A stretch of 64,000 bases of DNA from Epiperipatus broadwayi (taxonomy: Eukaryota; Onychophora; Udeonychophora; Euonychophora; Peripatidae). This document shows, piece by piece, positions 1 to 12,100 of the stretch. A model generated the notes under the pieces. That model was not told the origin of the DNA. It saw nothing but the letters and a program-made list of their open reading frames with translations, and did not search any database. Location: the NCBI GenBank assembly GCA_028023455.1, contig JAQFVV010012418.1, positions 9,729,244 to 9,793,243 of the forward strand. Reading direction: 5' to 3'. Made by a program: the position numbers and the translations under genes. Position 1 is the stretch's first letter. Every line of letters begins with the position of its first letter.

Positions 1-850
1 GACCTATTTTACCACAATTTTTCCATTTACACATTCTAGCTAGATGTTCGGACTTTTCACACCTGTAATAATTGATTTCTTCATTTTCATTTGCTTCATT
101 TGTTTTAACAACATTTATTTGACACAATTCCACTACTGTTGCAGTCTGAAACAGTTTTGATTGCTCCATAGCTACTTCATGGTCGAGAGTCATTTTAATC
201 GCTGTTTTAGTAAGATCATCAACTGTCAATAACTGTTCTTGGAACCTCTCATTATACATGCCCTACAAAAATTGTTCTAGCAGTACTTCTAAGTAATTTT
301 GAAAATCAGTCTTTCACCAATGCTTATAATGTGAATTTGCAAGTTTTCTCTATTTTGGCTAGGATTTTGAAAATGGGGGCATGCTACAAGTTTAGTGGGT
401 TTGGATTCAAAATATTTTTGTAATATGCCCTATAATTCTGAATATTGCAATTATTCAGGTTTTTTTAGGATCACATAGATGATTTGCTATTTAGATTATG
501 TCTAGGTCTGCAAAATATAACAAACCGGCTATTTTTCCCCACCCTTTTCAATATTGTTAATTAAAAAGTGTTTCTATATGGTTTGCATAGAGAAGTTATT
601 CTGACCGTCTATGCAAGACCAAATTTTCCATAATTTAGATTAGTAATGGCATCAAAATAATTTGCAAATTTCCGATATTTTTCCCAATGTTTAAATAATT
701 CCAGATATCCTAATGCTTTGAAGGACCACACAAATAAATTTTTGGTGTTAATTAAAAGGTTCTTGGAAATTCCAAAGGGGTTTTCAACTGCACTAATGTT
801 GTATATTGAGTTGCTGTATGCATGTGGCAAAGAGATTATTCCAGCCATCG
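1..850 (-). pseudogene. Decayed Ty3/Gypsy-type gag, window-edge fragment
   Basis: Reading the minus strand from about 850 to 1 gives broken gag frames. The segment around 300-425 reads LQKYFESKPTKLVACPHF, the usual capsid style in which a cofactor-like K/P/T stretch follows a short helix. From about 252 down it reads GMYNERFQEQLLTVDDLTK, matching the gypsy capsid C-terminus (xLxxxDDLTxxxA). It ends at 1-65 with a zinc-knuckle-like segment containing SEHLARMC and then NCGKIG, cut by the window edge. Frames are interrupted by stops (for example before GMYNER) and frameshifts. The first part, 609-848, is open for 79 codons from ATG and may be the gag N-terminus, but that part is not recognisable by itself. 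The pol region would lie to the left of the window. Family membership is from known gypsy gag architecture; the exact clade is not determined. Confidence 0.72.
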
Positions 851-2234
851 AATAAATAAAGCAATCAAATAATAAAAATGACTAATATGGAGGTTCATAT
901 GACTTTTAAATGTCTGAGACTCTTTTTTGGACTTTGGGAAGTATTCTGTTGCCTTCTTTCTCAATTCTTGTACTCCCGTTAAGTGGCCTTAGCTCTTCTG
1001 CTGGACTTATTCTCTTGTCTTCTTGGCTCTTGAACTTATATCTGACTGAGCTGAGTTAGATTTTGGGACGATTTATAGTATGAGCCACTATTGTTTTCTA
1101 AAGTATGTATTTAATTATTCTTTTTCTAAATTCCAAAGATTATCTTTATTAGAACAAATAAAATTACAGATATAATTAGTTTTTTTTTATCAGATAAAAT
1201 TTGTAACTTTAATTCCCTGAGGAATTTTTTAATTTGACAGATTAAAATTATTTTAACATTTTTTTTTTAACTAAATGTATAAAATTAGAAATAAACACTT
1301 TATTTTTAGATAATCTTAAGCAAAAGTAATACTTGTGAGAATTAAAAATTTATATGAAGCTTTAGAGAATGCTATTTATAGCCTGCCTGATATATATTTA
1401 TTTACTGAAATAATTACTCTTTATATTATCTTTTCATCATTATTATTTGATTTTAAGTGTTTTATATCAGCATTAATCTAAATTATATTTTAAATTTATA
1501 TATGCAAACAACCTGAGCACGCACTGTTGAGCAAATATATATTTTTTATTTCAATTACAAAGTTTCATATGAAAATAAAATGCATAAAAAAGTTTTATAT
1601 TTTATTTTCGAGAAACAACAACGGACAAAAAACTTTAAGATTTTAACATTTCTAAATTTCCAATGAAATTTAAATTCCTATCTTTTTTGACCATATCATA
1701 TTAAAAAAAAAGCATAGTCATTATAAATAAACTTAATATTTGTACTTTTGTTTATTTTGCTCTCTGTGTGTAATTTTTTATTGCTTTTAAAATTTTAAAA
1801 AAAATTAAAAATGACATTTGCATGTATAAGATGTGCATGTCTGAATAAGTCCTTGTTGCAGACAGTACCTTATAGAACTAAACCCGACCAAATACAAGTG
1901 ATGGAGGAGGTGGGAGGGGGGGGTCACTTTACATAAAATTACATATAAAAAACCATGAAGTTTATTTCATGACCAAGTAAAATTTAGCATTTGAAATGCT
2001 TAAATTTTTATATGTTATGTATAATAAAATTATAATTTAAATAATAGCATAAACAAAATAATTTAACTTTCTTAATGTTTTTCATGCATTTTATGAAGTC
2101 TATTATAATTCCTGATAGTTATTTTAAGATAGGTGTTGGCAGATTTTTGCAGGGCAAGGGCTACTTGTAATTTTCTCTAAATGTTGCTATCAACTATCTA
2201 TATATTACAATGTAGTAGGGGTAATACTAATAGT

Positions 2235-2235
<1 letters not shown>
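851..2235. other. AT-rich non-coding stretch with one G-run
   Basis: No open frame or repeat stands out. The only compositional feature is a G-rich run on the plus strand at about 1901-1923 (GGAGGAGG, then GGGAGGGGGGGG), which could form a G-quadruplex. It interrupts otherwise AT-rich sequence. Confidence 0.5.
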
Positions 2236-2281
<46 letters not shown>

Positions 2282-2320
2282 TTATTTATTTATTTAATAA
2301 TTTTATTTATTTATTAATTA
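2236..2320. repeat. (TAA)n then (TTTA)n microsatellites
   Basis: About fifteen TAA/AAT units are followed directly by imperfect TTTA units. Such runs often mark old poly-A or SSR tails of retroelements, but no element body is recognisable to the left. Confidence 0.9.
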
Positions 2321-2559
2321 ATTACACAGTATATAAAAAATTAAAATAACTAAACAGGAAATAGACTTGTGTTAAGAACTCATAATATCTTTCAAATTCC
2401 AAAATTAATTACAAAAACAGAATATATATATACATTAATTACATACTAAATTTGCAGTAAATAAGTTTACAAAGATTAGTGCAAACAATAAACAATATTA
2501 ACATTGATAAATAAAAATAGTTATACATTAAAGTTGCAATATTTTTTTTTATTATCTAA

Positions 2560-2810
2560 ATATAGGAATTAGCTATCATATTTCCGTAATAAATATATAT
2601 TACTTTCAAAATTAAAACTTTATTTACACCTTAGAGTAGATACAAAAGAAATCAATGATAGCATAAAATTGTCAATAAGAAAGTTTCAATGTATACATAT
2701 AAATGTGGTATGCAAACTATGTATATAGAAAATCAAAAGTTGTATTATATCGATAAACATAGTCTCAAGAGCTGCATAAGAAAATTATGATAGGTAATTC
2801 ATATATTAAT
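2560..2810 (-). repeat. Interspersed repeat copy 1 (partner at 43000-43205)
   Basis: The reverse complement of this segment matches 43000-43205 almost base for base over about 150-200 bp. Shared landmarks include GCATACCACATTTATATG, a CATTGAAACTTTCTTATTGAC-type segment, and a 3' end with AATAAAG followed by TTTTAATTTTGAAAGTA. The AATAAA near the end and the lack of inverted termini suggest the 3' portion of a retroelement. The coding part is not visible. Confidence 0.75.
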
Positions 2811-3014
2811 TATAGGTAAATATATATTAATTATATGTAAAACAAACAAACAAATACTTTATAAAGACTAATACAGTAATAATATTTAAATACATGTATA
2901 GTATCTATACTAAATGTAATTAGAAGGACTTGAACTCAGTCTTTCAAACTTCCCATAGCTATCCACCCCATCTTATACAACTGACACACATGGCTACATA
3001 CATCTGAAAAAGGT

Positions 3015-3076
3015 AAATGATCTCCAATATATATATTTCATGCTGAATCACTATTTATCAGTTGGTCCAGATCACC
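3015..3076 (-). ncRNA. Hammerhead ribozyme relic, type I (minus strand)
   Basis: Minus-strand order: outer stem I (GATC), internal loop TGGA, CCAA, core CTGATAA, a stem-II region ending CAGCAT, GAAA, a short A/T stem III, A, then TTGG and GATC. CCAA pairs with TTGG, and GATC pairs with GATC across an internal loop, as in type I hammerheads. GAAA and the T-A before the cleavage position are intact. The core G8 is changed to A (CTGATGA to CTGATAA) and stem II is damaged on its 5' strand, so this copy is probably inactive. Confidence 0.62.
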
Positions 3077-3156
3077 ATCTCTTATACATATTAAAGTTTG
3101 AAGATTTGCTATCTTGATATAAAGTGAGCATTGATTGTATATATATATGTATGGGA

Positions 3157-3220
3157 GATGGTATTCTGGACCAACTGATGAGTTCTGGTTCAACACAAAA
3201 TATGTATATTGGAGATCATT
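3157..3220 (+). ncRNA. Hammerhead ribozyme relic, type I (plus strand)
   Basis: The intact core CTGATGA is at 3175-3181, preceded by CCAA, which pairs with TTGG at 3209-3212. Stem II 5' strand is GTTCTG, loop GTT, and 3' strand CAACAC, giving partial pairing. The GAAA box has become AAAA, which removes an essential G. The expected cleavage context ATA before TTGG is preserved. Comparing the three copies in this window, each position damaged here is intact in at least one other, supporting a real ancestral ribozyme. Confidence 0.65.
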
Positions 3221-3301
3221 TATTTTTTTCACATATATGTGGTCATGTGGAGTGGATATCTGTGGGGAGCATGAAAGTCTGAGTTCAAGTCATTTTAATT
3301 A

Positions 3302-4034
3302 ATAAGTAACAACAAAAGAATTACATGTAATATGATAACTAAAGTTGCAAATATTTTTTAAATATAAGAAATGAAATATGAGCAACATCTATTTAAAATA
3401 AATAGTATTAAAAGAATTAAATGATCTGACAGCATTGTAACTGAATTGACTTCAACTACTTTCCAAATTAAAACTTAGTAATGCCAATTAAAAGTTTTTT
3501 GTTAAACAAGCATCAATAATGAACAAATTTATGATATGAAAAGGATATTTATTAATAATAATAAAAACAACAGCAACAATAATAGTAATAATAATGATGA
3601 TGATGATAATACTACTACTACTACTAATAATAATTTATTTATTCATTATTTATTTTTATTTATTATGAAACAAACAATAAATGTGTAATACAGTGAGATA
3701 AATTCCATACAAGAAAAATCTTGAGTGAGGAATTTAAATTTAACAACTAAAAACACTAATAAAATACAAAAAAAATTAAAAAATATAAATATAACATAAA
3801 ATATTAAAATTATACAGATATTACATTTGGCAATTCAATCACAGTAGTAAATAATTACAACATAACATACAGTATAAACAAAAAATAAAACAAAATAAAA
3901 TAAAATAAAACTAATGCTTAGCATAATATAATCAATGCCATAAATGTTTTTTAAAAATCAAATAATTAGTGTTCATTAAATTCACAGAACAATCTCTTAT
4001 AAATATATTAAATAATTTAATAATAATAATAATA

Positions 4035-4065
<31 letters not shown>

Positions 4066-4078
4066 GTTGTTGTTGTTG

Positions 4079-4125
<47 letters not shown>

Positions 4126-4140
4126 TGATACTTTTAACAG
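3302..4140. repeat. SSR-rich stretch with trinucleotide arrays
   Basis: Contains AAT/GAT/ACT/TAA arrays at 3553-3635, TTTA/TTTAT runs near 3635-3665, AAAAT units near 3885-3912, and a long (AAT)/(TTA)n with embedded (TTG)n at 4018-4123. An open frame of tyrosine and cysteine codons across 3969-4184 is only the translation of this array. Confidence 0.88.
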
Positions 4141-6227
4141 GTGTTACATTCAAACAAAAGTTCAAAGTTAACATTATTCATTGAACATTTTGAGTTTTTT
4201 GTACAGTTGTCCTAAATATTTCATTATTTGATTAAAAAATATTAACATCCATAAAATATCTATTATAATCTAGATAGTCTTACTAGTGGTGAATTTTTAA
4301 AATAATAATGATGATGACAGTTATAAAATAGTAATAGTAGTAGTAATAAAAAATAAATGATCTAAGATACAAAAGATATAATTTTATATACATCAGAAAT
4401 CTTCTCTGCCAAGAAATTTGTTCTTACACATGTTTAAACTAAATATGATAGGTAGCACCTTTGAGTGCTCTATGTTAAGATGTATCATATACATATGCTG
4501 AAGCTATTAAAACATTAACATAATTATTGCAAATGAAAGAGGAAATTTTTCATTTAATGTAACAGAGATGATCTGGAGTGAAGAAAGTCTAAGTACAATA
4601 ACAGACAGATTTAATAAGATTTTTACTGAGATTTATGCCAATTAAATGTTTTTTTGTCGACTAATCTATTATTTTTGTGATCATTAATTATTATAAGCGT
4701 ACTTTTGAAGGCTTTTGCAGTGCTATATTGCAGAGGCTATTACTATATGGTGAAACAAGTGAATTCAGACCTATATAGATATCTGGTTTGTAAGACTGGA
4801 TTTGAAAACATTTATGTGTCTGAAAAGTTCAGGCTTTCAAATTGATAGAAATGGGTTTTATATTTTTGAGTTAGTATTTTAGATCTAGTTTCTAGAGTCC
4901 CAGCATTCCACTGAGGTGAGCCATAAGCTCTAAACTGATTGGTCCGGAGATAGGGACTTTCTGATAGAGATTTTGAATTCTTTCTTTTTCGGCACTTATA
5001 AAATAAAGCTTGATTAGAGCTATTGGTAAGCTCTATCTAATGATATATATATATATTGTAACCTTCTGGATAGCCACCAGAAATATTGATTGTAATTATA
5101 TAGCACTGTGTCAGTAACAGCTGATTGCATCTAACCAAAAAAAAAAAAGAACTTGAAATTAAAAATTTTTTTTTTATTAATGACCTAAAAGTATGTTTAA
5201 AAGCACTTACAGATATAATTTGAAAGTTCTGAGATATTTAATATTTTTCTTTAATGAGTATTTAATGATAGAAAAGGGGGTGGCTTGTCACAGAAATTGT
5301 CAGTTTAGTTTAGGTTGATCCAAGTTTGTTTTATTTGTCTGCAGAACAGTACTGATATTTGTTTAGGTAATTTTCTGGTTTATTTGCTTTAATACTTCAA
5401 TCCATAGTGTAAATAGTGCAGTATGTTTCACTCATCATCATAGAAACCTACATTTTGATCAGATCAGTTTAGTACCTGTAGTACAGCATTTATGGATGTG
5501 CATGTATGCTTGTGCCATCTTTCAACTTCATTTTCCATTCATGTACTTCATTAAACTACCAAATATCATGTTTCATAGCAAAATATTTGATTTCCTAATC
5601 AATAGCTTGGATAACCAGCTTAAACACATTTTAAATGAATTAATAGATCACTGAACCAGTGGATTATCAAACAGACAAATGCACTATCAATTATGTTATT
5701 TGGTAAAATAATTATTTTATTTTGTTACTTCAGAAGTACAGAATATTTTATTCTTGGTTCAGTTTAATATATTTTTTTAAAGACAAAATAATTTTTCTTT
5801 CTTTTCTTTCAAGAGAGAAATTTTTTTGCATATTTTGTAACTAATTACACCAGTACAGTTGGAGGAGCAACCTTTGCTTTTAGAGTTGAACTTTTAAATG
5901 ACCTTGGATTGGTGGGAGAACAGATGCTTGGGTAATAATCTGATATAAAAGGGGGTACTTTTATACAAAAAGTTGGCTTTTCTGATTTCATCAAGTCTCT
6001 CCATAAAAAAGTTTTTTTTATTAGTACAGTTTTGTCTACAAGTTAGTTCTTCCATAATTCAAGCTTAAAAATAAAAACTACTGTTAATTTTCTGGATGAA
6101 AACAGCTCAGAAATTCTACTGAGGAAAATAAGAGAGTAATATGTGGACATAAAACAATGATAGAAATAAGGTATATCTTCCCTGCTTCTAATTGACTAAT
6201 TTAAATTCTAAAATGATCATTTGAGAT
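4141..6227. other. AT-rich non-coding stretch
   Basis: No coding signal. A small hairpin lies near 5064-5083 (TTCTGG pairing with CCAGAA) just after an AT dinucleotide run. A similar string 'tatatattgtaacctt' recurs near 32765. From about 5200 the plus strand becomes clearly T/G-rich. Confidence 0.45.
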
Positions 6228-6233
6228 GCACAT

Positions 6234-6563
6234 GTGTGTGTCTATATTATAAATCTGCTTTGCCTAACTTTAATTTCTAATATTAAAGAAATAATTGAAA
6301 TGCGTGTTTATATGTTAAATCTACTTTACCTAAATTTTATCTGTAATGTTAAAGAAGTAATTGAAATGTATGTCTATTTTATAAGTTTGATTTACCTAGA
6401 TTTAATCTCCAACATTAAAGAAATAACCGGAATGTATGAATTTTATTATTATTCTGGAAGATTTATGCTGAACGTTTTCATAAGACACTTCAGAGACTCT
6501 TTGTTGATAATTTTTATTAGCTATAAAGGAATAAAGTTTAAACGGAAGGATGTGTGCAGATAA
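6234..6563 (+). repeat. 66-bp tandem repeat, three units, open in one frame
   Basis: Units begin at 6234, 6300, 6366 and (partial) 6432, exactly 66 bp apart. Each starts GTG or ATG and ends with an AAAGAAATAA-type segment. Because 66 is divisible by three and no unit contains a stop, the array reads through as 22-residue hydrophobic repeats (pattern xVYxxxLLYLxLISNIKEIIEM). The frame closes at 6563 after non-repeated sequence. It has no recognisable domain. Most likely it is a minisatellite whose frame is open by chance, but a small repeat peptide is not excluded. Confidence 0.7.
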
Positions 6564-7952
6564 TCTATTATAACTTGCTTTATTATTATTATTGACAAAA
6601 ATATATACTTAACCAGTTGTATCTGGAAATAAGAAACTAAATGTGTGACATATAATTAATGAATTATTAACTTATCTCTGAATGTACTTTTAACTGAATG
6701 AGTGGGAGAGCATGAAAAACTAGATGTTAATATTGCTCCTCGTTTACATTTGATTTTTTTTATTATTATTAAAGATATTATCAATAAATTTACATAAATT
6801 TAAATGGATTTTGTGAACTAAGTAGTTATTTGCCTTGTAAATGACTTTTGAAAATTTGGAACAAATGCTTGAACAAGTCTAATGAATTAAATAATAAATT
6901 ATTGCTCAACTTATGCAGTAGTAAATATTTATTTACCATAATGAAGATTTTCATATGTGATATTGCCAGCGGTTTCATTAGCTGTCACTAAAAAACTTTG
7001 AAATGCTTTTGAATTGGACCCAATTAATATTATTTATCTCCTTGCAGGAAATTGTTATGCATTTATCCATATTTATGATTATACAAATGATCACCATCAT
7101 TTATTATATGACCAAGATGTGTCATCTAGACTGTAAATGAACTTTTCACTCCAGCTAAGAAAGAAAAAGCATTAATGATGATTATTTTTGTTAGCATTTG
7201 ATAGATAGGTAGATTAATTATTTGTCTTATGATTTTTTTATTATTATTTGATTATTATTTCTTTCTTCAAGAACATTTCACAAAAGTATAATATGGAGAA
7301 ATATATTGGGTAATTAGTGGTTATTTTAATATAGTTTTTATTATGTACTTGTATTTCTATAAGCATGTGGCAATAGAAATATCTGTTTGCTATTTAGGAG
7401 TTAACAGCTCATTTTGAGAAAGGGGTAATTACATAAAGTTTATTGTTTATCTTTGCATTTTTAAGAAGTTATGAGGTTTATTTCTTAATAATTATTTTGC
7501 TCCAAATTTAAAGATTTGTTGTTTATCCCAAACCAGACTTTTTATTTCAATTTATGGGCTAATGCCAAATACACTAAAGAGTTATTTTGTCTTTGCTTAT
7601 TTAGTAATAATTATTATATTTCCAAGTTAAAATATTATACTTCATCAGAAATGAGAGATTTATTCATTATTTCTTTTATAACTTATTAATTAATGTCGTT
7701 ACAGTATTTCTTTATCAAATGTGATTTGAAATTGTTTATGCATTATTATGCTTATATACCTGTCTGTTATTTGATCCAGTTATATAATTGTTGAATTGAA
7801 AGTAGAAATAATTTAATTTCCATCAGTTTTGGATGATGAAATGTGCCAAAAAGAAGTGGAAAGATTAGGAATTTATTTAAGAGTGAATTTATTATTTTTT
7901 TATGCTTAGATTGAAATGTATTTTGTGGCTATGCAGAAGGAAATTGTTTATG
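6564..7952. other. T/G-rich plus-strand non-coding stretch
   Basis: No frame of note and no repeat longer than SSR scale. The plus strand is strongly enriched in T and G over A and C. Confidence 0.4.
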
Positions 7953-8097
7953 TTATATATTGTATTGTCAGGGATTGAGAGAACTCTCCCTTAATTTATT
8001 TGAATATTTGTCATGAGTGGATTATATATTGCATTGTCAGGGATTGAGAGAGCTCTCCCTTAGTTTGTTGAAATATTTGTCAGGAGTGGATTATATT
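7953..8097. repeat. 69-bp tandem duplication
   Basis: Units start at 7953 and 8022, with the beginning of a third (ttatat) at 8091. Each contains GTCAGGGATTGAGAGA, then CTCTCCCTTA, and ends near AGTGGATTATAT. A few substitutions separate the units. Confidence 0.9.
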
Positions 8098-8764
8098 TTC
8101 CAGATTAAGTAGTTGTATTTTATGATAATTATAGTATGTGAAGTCAAGTAGTGTATTTCCCTTGTTTTTTGGTGATGAGACAATGTCCACACCAGTTTTT
8201 TTAAGCCTCAGAATTAGGCTAGGGAGTCACTGTGTTTTGGTTATTTAAAGGATTAGAGTTAAGAAAGTCTTTTCATCCCTCATGTATTTATGTGGAATGC
8301 TTTCCCATCATTTATTCATAGCCAAGTGTAAGATAGTTTGCTGATAAGAAAATAAAATAAAGGTAGAATTGATTTTTCTCACAGAACAGCTGAAATAGAA
8401 TTAGTGTTAAAGCTTGGTTGGCCATTGTCATCATCCGTATTATGACATTTATCCCAATTTCATAAGTAAACCAATTGGATTTAGTTATGTTAATTATTTT
8501 ATAACAGGTAGCACAATTCAGATGCATGCATAAAATATTATTAATTTGGAAGGTATGGAGAAAATCCATCATTGATTTGTAATTCTTTAATCATTGTTTC
8601 AAATCATATCATATTAATTATTTTAGGTTTTATACCATCAACTCTCAGAATGTTTCATCCTCATTTTGAATGAGCAAGCAAAAGAAAAGAAAGTGTAGCC
8701 ATTTAATAGAATTATTCATTTGGTTTGTGAAGGATAGCTTGACCTCTTACTCTTAGATTTAAAC

Positions 8765-9285
8765 CCCTCTCATATTATTTTGATGTGCATTTGAAGTAAA
8801 AATGCCAAGAACTTTAGTTTCACATTTTATAATTTTGGTGCCAGTGTTTAATAGAGTTTTATTTTTCATAAGCATATCAGAATTGATTGATAGCTTGAGT
8901 ATATTGAAATTAAAATACAAAAAATAATTTTATATTTAATTATTCTGGTGTGATGTTTAAATAAAGTTTTCTTTTCCATAAGCATATCAGAATTGACTGG
9001 TAATGTATGTGTATTTGAAGTAAGATACCAACAAGTTAATTTCATACTTAGTTATCTTAGTTTAGTATTATAATGTTTCTGTGTCATAGGCTTATCAGAA
9101 TTGACTGATAGCTTGAGTAAACTTTATAAGTAAAATACCAAGAAGTTTAGTTTCATATTTATTTATTTTAGTGCTCGAATTATAATGTTTCTTTTCACAA
9201 GCTTATCAGAATGGACTGATAGCTGGCATATGTTGAAATAAAATACAGAAAGTTTATTTTTATGTTATTTATTCTTATGTAGACT
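8765..9285. repeat. Approximately 110-bp tandem array, four degenerate units
   Basis: The anchor (a/t)TATCAGAATTGACTGATAG recurs at 8873, 8983, 9091 and 9202, spacings 110, 108 and 111. Units also share a following 'aagtaaaataccaagaagttta' type segment and a T-rich 'tttcataagc' lead. Divergence and small indels indicate an old array. Confidence 0.85.
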
Positions 9286-11022
9286 ATTTAATCATTGATG
9301 TTGGAATTATTCCAAAACATGTATATGCGTAAATTAGAAAACCAAATGTTTATTTAATTATCTTGTAATAAATGTTTTATTTATTTAAAAGCTTTGTTCA
9401 GAATTCTTCTTTGACATGCATTCATGTTCTATGTTTCCACACATGCACACACACTTACATATCCAATATGATATGATTGCACTATTCCATAATTTAATGA
9501 TGAACATGTCCAGATCTGATGATGTTGCTTTTCTTGATCCAAACACTATATGAAATGTTTGATTATTTAATGATTCTCTGAAAATTTTATTACTCAGTTA
9601 TTATTTAGATGATGAATTGAAATCAAAATGCACCCTATTTCTTTCATTATCTAACTACTACCATTTTATTAGGATAATGCTTAATTTATGTCATTACTTT
9701 TATGATAGTAATTAGTAGTTGTTGGAAAGTATAGATTTAAAATTAAGCCATGCAATAAATTAATTCCCTGAGATATTCCCTTATTATTTAGATTAGACAT
9801 TAATTCAGTTACTTAGTTTAAATTACTGTACAATTAAAAGTTAAGTAATGTTATATTTTATTTTGTATTTAATTCTAACTTACCATACAGTAGAGTTAAT
9901 CAGTATTACATCTTTATTTTATTAATTTAATTTTATCACACAGTAGAGGTTGTTCAATGCATGTGGATGATGGGAGGAGATGAGATATAGACTATAACTT
10001 GTAAATTTAAATGGTAGAACTTTACCAATTTTAATTATTTATTTATTTTAAAACTTAATAGATGTTTCATTCCTATTAATCATCATGTTTCCTCCCATAT
10101 CTAGTATACATTTTACACCTTATAGATCTCTGTAGCTCCAACTGAGCTAATCTAAGGTAGGACGGCATTTTAAGAGTCTCATTAATAATTTTGAGCGAGA
10201 TCAGATTAGTTGTTTATTCTATGATCAATATTTGTTGATAGGAAAAGTAGGAGAGGTGTTGGGGGAGGGTTAGTATATATATATATATTAAAATAAAGGC
10301 TTCTAATAATCACAAAGAAAGTGAAACAGAAAGCATTATAAAATTTGCTAAATGATGTTTTGACAGTTTCTATTTTTGTTTTGCCCTCTGGTAGCTAAAT
10401 TGCAGCCAAATTTTTATTTGCCAGTCACTAATGGATGGTTAACTATGACAGCTATGGTCTGTCTTTAAATGAGATATTCTAATCTTGATTAGAACATGAA
10501 TAGTTTAACTGTTCCAGATTTGAACTCAAGTCTTAGAGAGCACACTAGGCACATTCAGAAAGCATACTACTTACATTCATTACCTATTTCACCCAAAAAG
10601 TATTTTCAATGTTTTATATTTATATGCAGAGTATACATCTTAATGATATAATGTTTTTATTAAAGTTTATAATAGAGTTGTTTATTATTATTTATTTATT
10701 TATTTAAAATATTGCAAATATTGTTATGGGTATCATTGTTATTCTTTATATTAAATATTTTCAAGTATTTCATTGCAAAGTTTACTTTCATATTTTAGTG
10801 ATTACCACAGAGTTAATATAGTTTTTGAAAAACAAGAAGCACTATAGATACAGGTTTGTTCCCAGGAAAAGGGGTGGGGGGGAATCCCAAAACAAATACA
10901 ATATCTTGAATGAAATTATAATTTATACATCACTTTTCTTTAAAACCATCACCATCATTATTAATAAAAAATTAATAATAATCAACTTCCTTGCACTTTA
11001 AAATATGGTTCACACAATTTGT
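9286..11022. other. AT-rich non-coding stretch
   Basis: No gene recognised. Two isolated G-runs occur, near 10259-10268 and 10870-10882. The skew toward T on the plus strand continues to about 10.4 kb. Confidence 0.4.
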
Positions 11023-11429
11023 CATATATAAAAAGTCCAATAGAAATACTTTTTTCCCTTTTAAATTTTTTAACTATTTACATGAACGCATATATAAGTC
11101 AATACATTATGCACATGTTTCTGTTTCAACTACTTCCTTGTAGTCATTATTAAGGATCTCCCTATTCTTTATTTTTTAAACCAATTTTTTATTACATCTT
11201 ACACCAATGTACAAAATATTTACAAACTCAGCAATGTTTTGTAAATAGGTGTAAGACATAATAAAAAATTGGTTTAAAAAATAAAGAATAAGGTAGATCC
11301 TTGATAATGACTACAAGGAGATAATTGAAATGGAAACATTTGCATAATTTTATTGTAGTAGATATGGGTTCATGTAAATAAATAATGTTTTTAAAAAGAA
11401 AGTAATTCTATTGGATATTTTTATATATG
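11023..11429. repeat. 0.4-kb inverted repeat (fold-back element)
   Basis: Left arm from 11023 (CATATATAAAAAGTCCAATAGAA) to about 11226, centre near CTCAGCAATG, right arm to 11429 (ends TATTTTTATATATG). The inner arms are close to identical: TTGTAGTCATTATTAAGGATC on the left against its complement on the right, and 'aaaccaattttttatta' on the left. The outer arms are more diverged. The element directly precedes the LINE relic at 11.44 kb. No target duplication is evident. It could be a MITE-like fold-back element or an inverted duplication made when the LINE inserted. Confidence 0.85.
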
Positions 11430-11439
11430 AAACAACAAT

Positions 11440-12100
11440 CACTTTTAATCAAATTGATCAAAGCATTTGAATCAGTTAAATGATGAACTATGTTTCAATG
11501 TTTGAAAGCATTCACTTTACTCACAGATATTTGTTTTTATAATGATATGAAAGATAGTGTTTTTAGTAGTTAAAGAAAATATGAGGCCATTAAAATGAAA
11601 ACTGGTGCTAAACAGGGATATATTTTAGCTTCTACTTTAATTCCTATTTTTATCATAATGGTTTTTGAAACAGTTTGTATATAGTGGTGATCTTTTGAAC
11701 AGTGCAATGCTTGGATGAAGCAAGCACTAATATGCATGTAAAGTTTAATGGTGGGGCTTTTAGTTTAAACTGATTAAAAATAAAAAAAAAACATGAATTT
11801 TTTTTTCTTAGTTCGAAGATTGTTTTTTTTACTAATTTAAAAGCTGATATATAGAATTTTTTAATATTTTAAATGCCACCTGTAAAGAATTTGATTTAAC
11901 AATCAATGTTCAAAATACTTAGCAAATTAAGCCAGTAATGGAAGAAAAATATTCAATGTTTAATTTGATTAGTGTTTAGCCTCTGGATATGAATCAATGT
12001 AAATATTTTAATAGATTTTTAAGTGGAAAGATAGGTTTGGATATTGAAATGTATTGCATATTGCTGTGTCTTGTTGTTATTTAATAAATTATAAAACATA
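11440..12100 (+). pseudogene. Decayed non-LTR retrotransposon reverse transcriptase
   Basis: The conserved RT segment reads KMKTGAKQGYILASTLIPIF around 11597-11656, matching the VxQGxxLxPxLFxI block of LINE reverse transcriptases. It is followed after 11737 by FNGGAFSLN-LKIKKK, matching the 'dG.lFnLrrlkaktk' stretch seen in several LINE RTs. Then comes IVFFTNLKADI, where the FADD motif has decayed, and CKEFDLTINVQNT near 11890, matching 'fGLtInlkKTevm'. Upstream, FDQSI corresponds to the AFDSV region of motif A. Many stops and frameshifts mean it is dead. The clade is uncertain. Confidence 0.78.

Larger units (their letters stand above)
2917..3301. mobile_element. Palindromic hammerhead-bearing short element (two units, inverted)
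   Basis: The left half is a diverged reverse complement of the right half. The left terminus is TAATTAGAAGGACTTGAAC and the right terminus ends GTTCAAGTCATTTTAATTA. Each half carries a hammerhead-like core, on opposite strands. The termini resemble those of the element at 41934-42146, so the two form one family. The terminal motif GTTCAAGTC resembles a tRNA B box (GGTTCAAATCC in the other copy). This looks like two units of one element joined inverted, or a fold-back derivative. No clear target duplication is visible. Confidence 0.75.

Noticed and set aside
3969-4184. 71-codon plus-strand frame
   Set aside because: It is the translation of (TTA)n/(TTG)n microsatellites, giving runs of Tyr and Cys.
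9517-9545. CTGATGA string on the plus strand
   Set aside because: No GAAA box and no stem II follow, so it is not a hammerhead.
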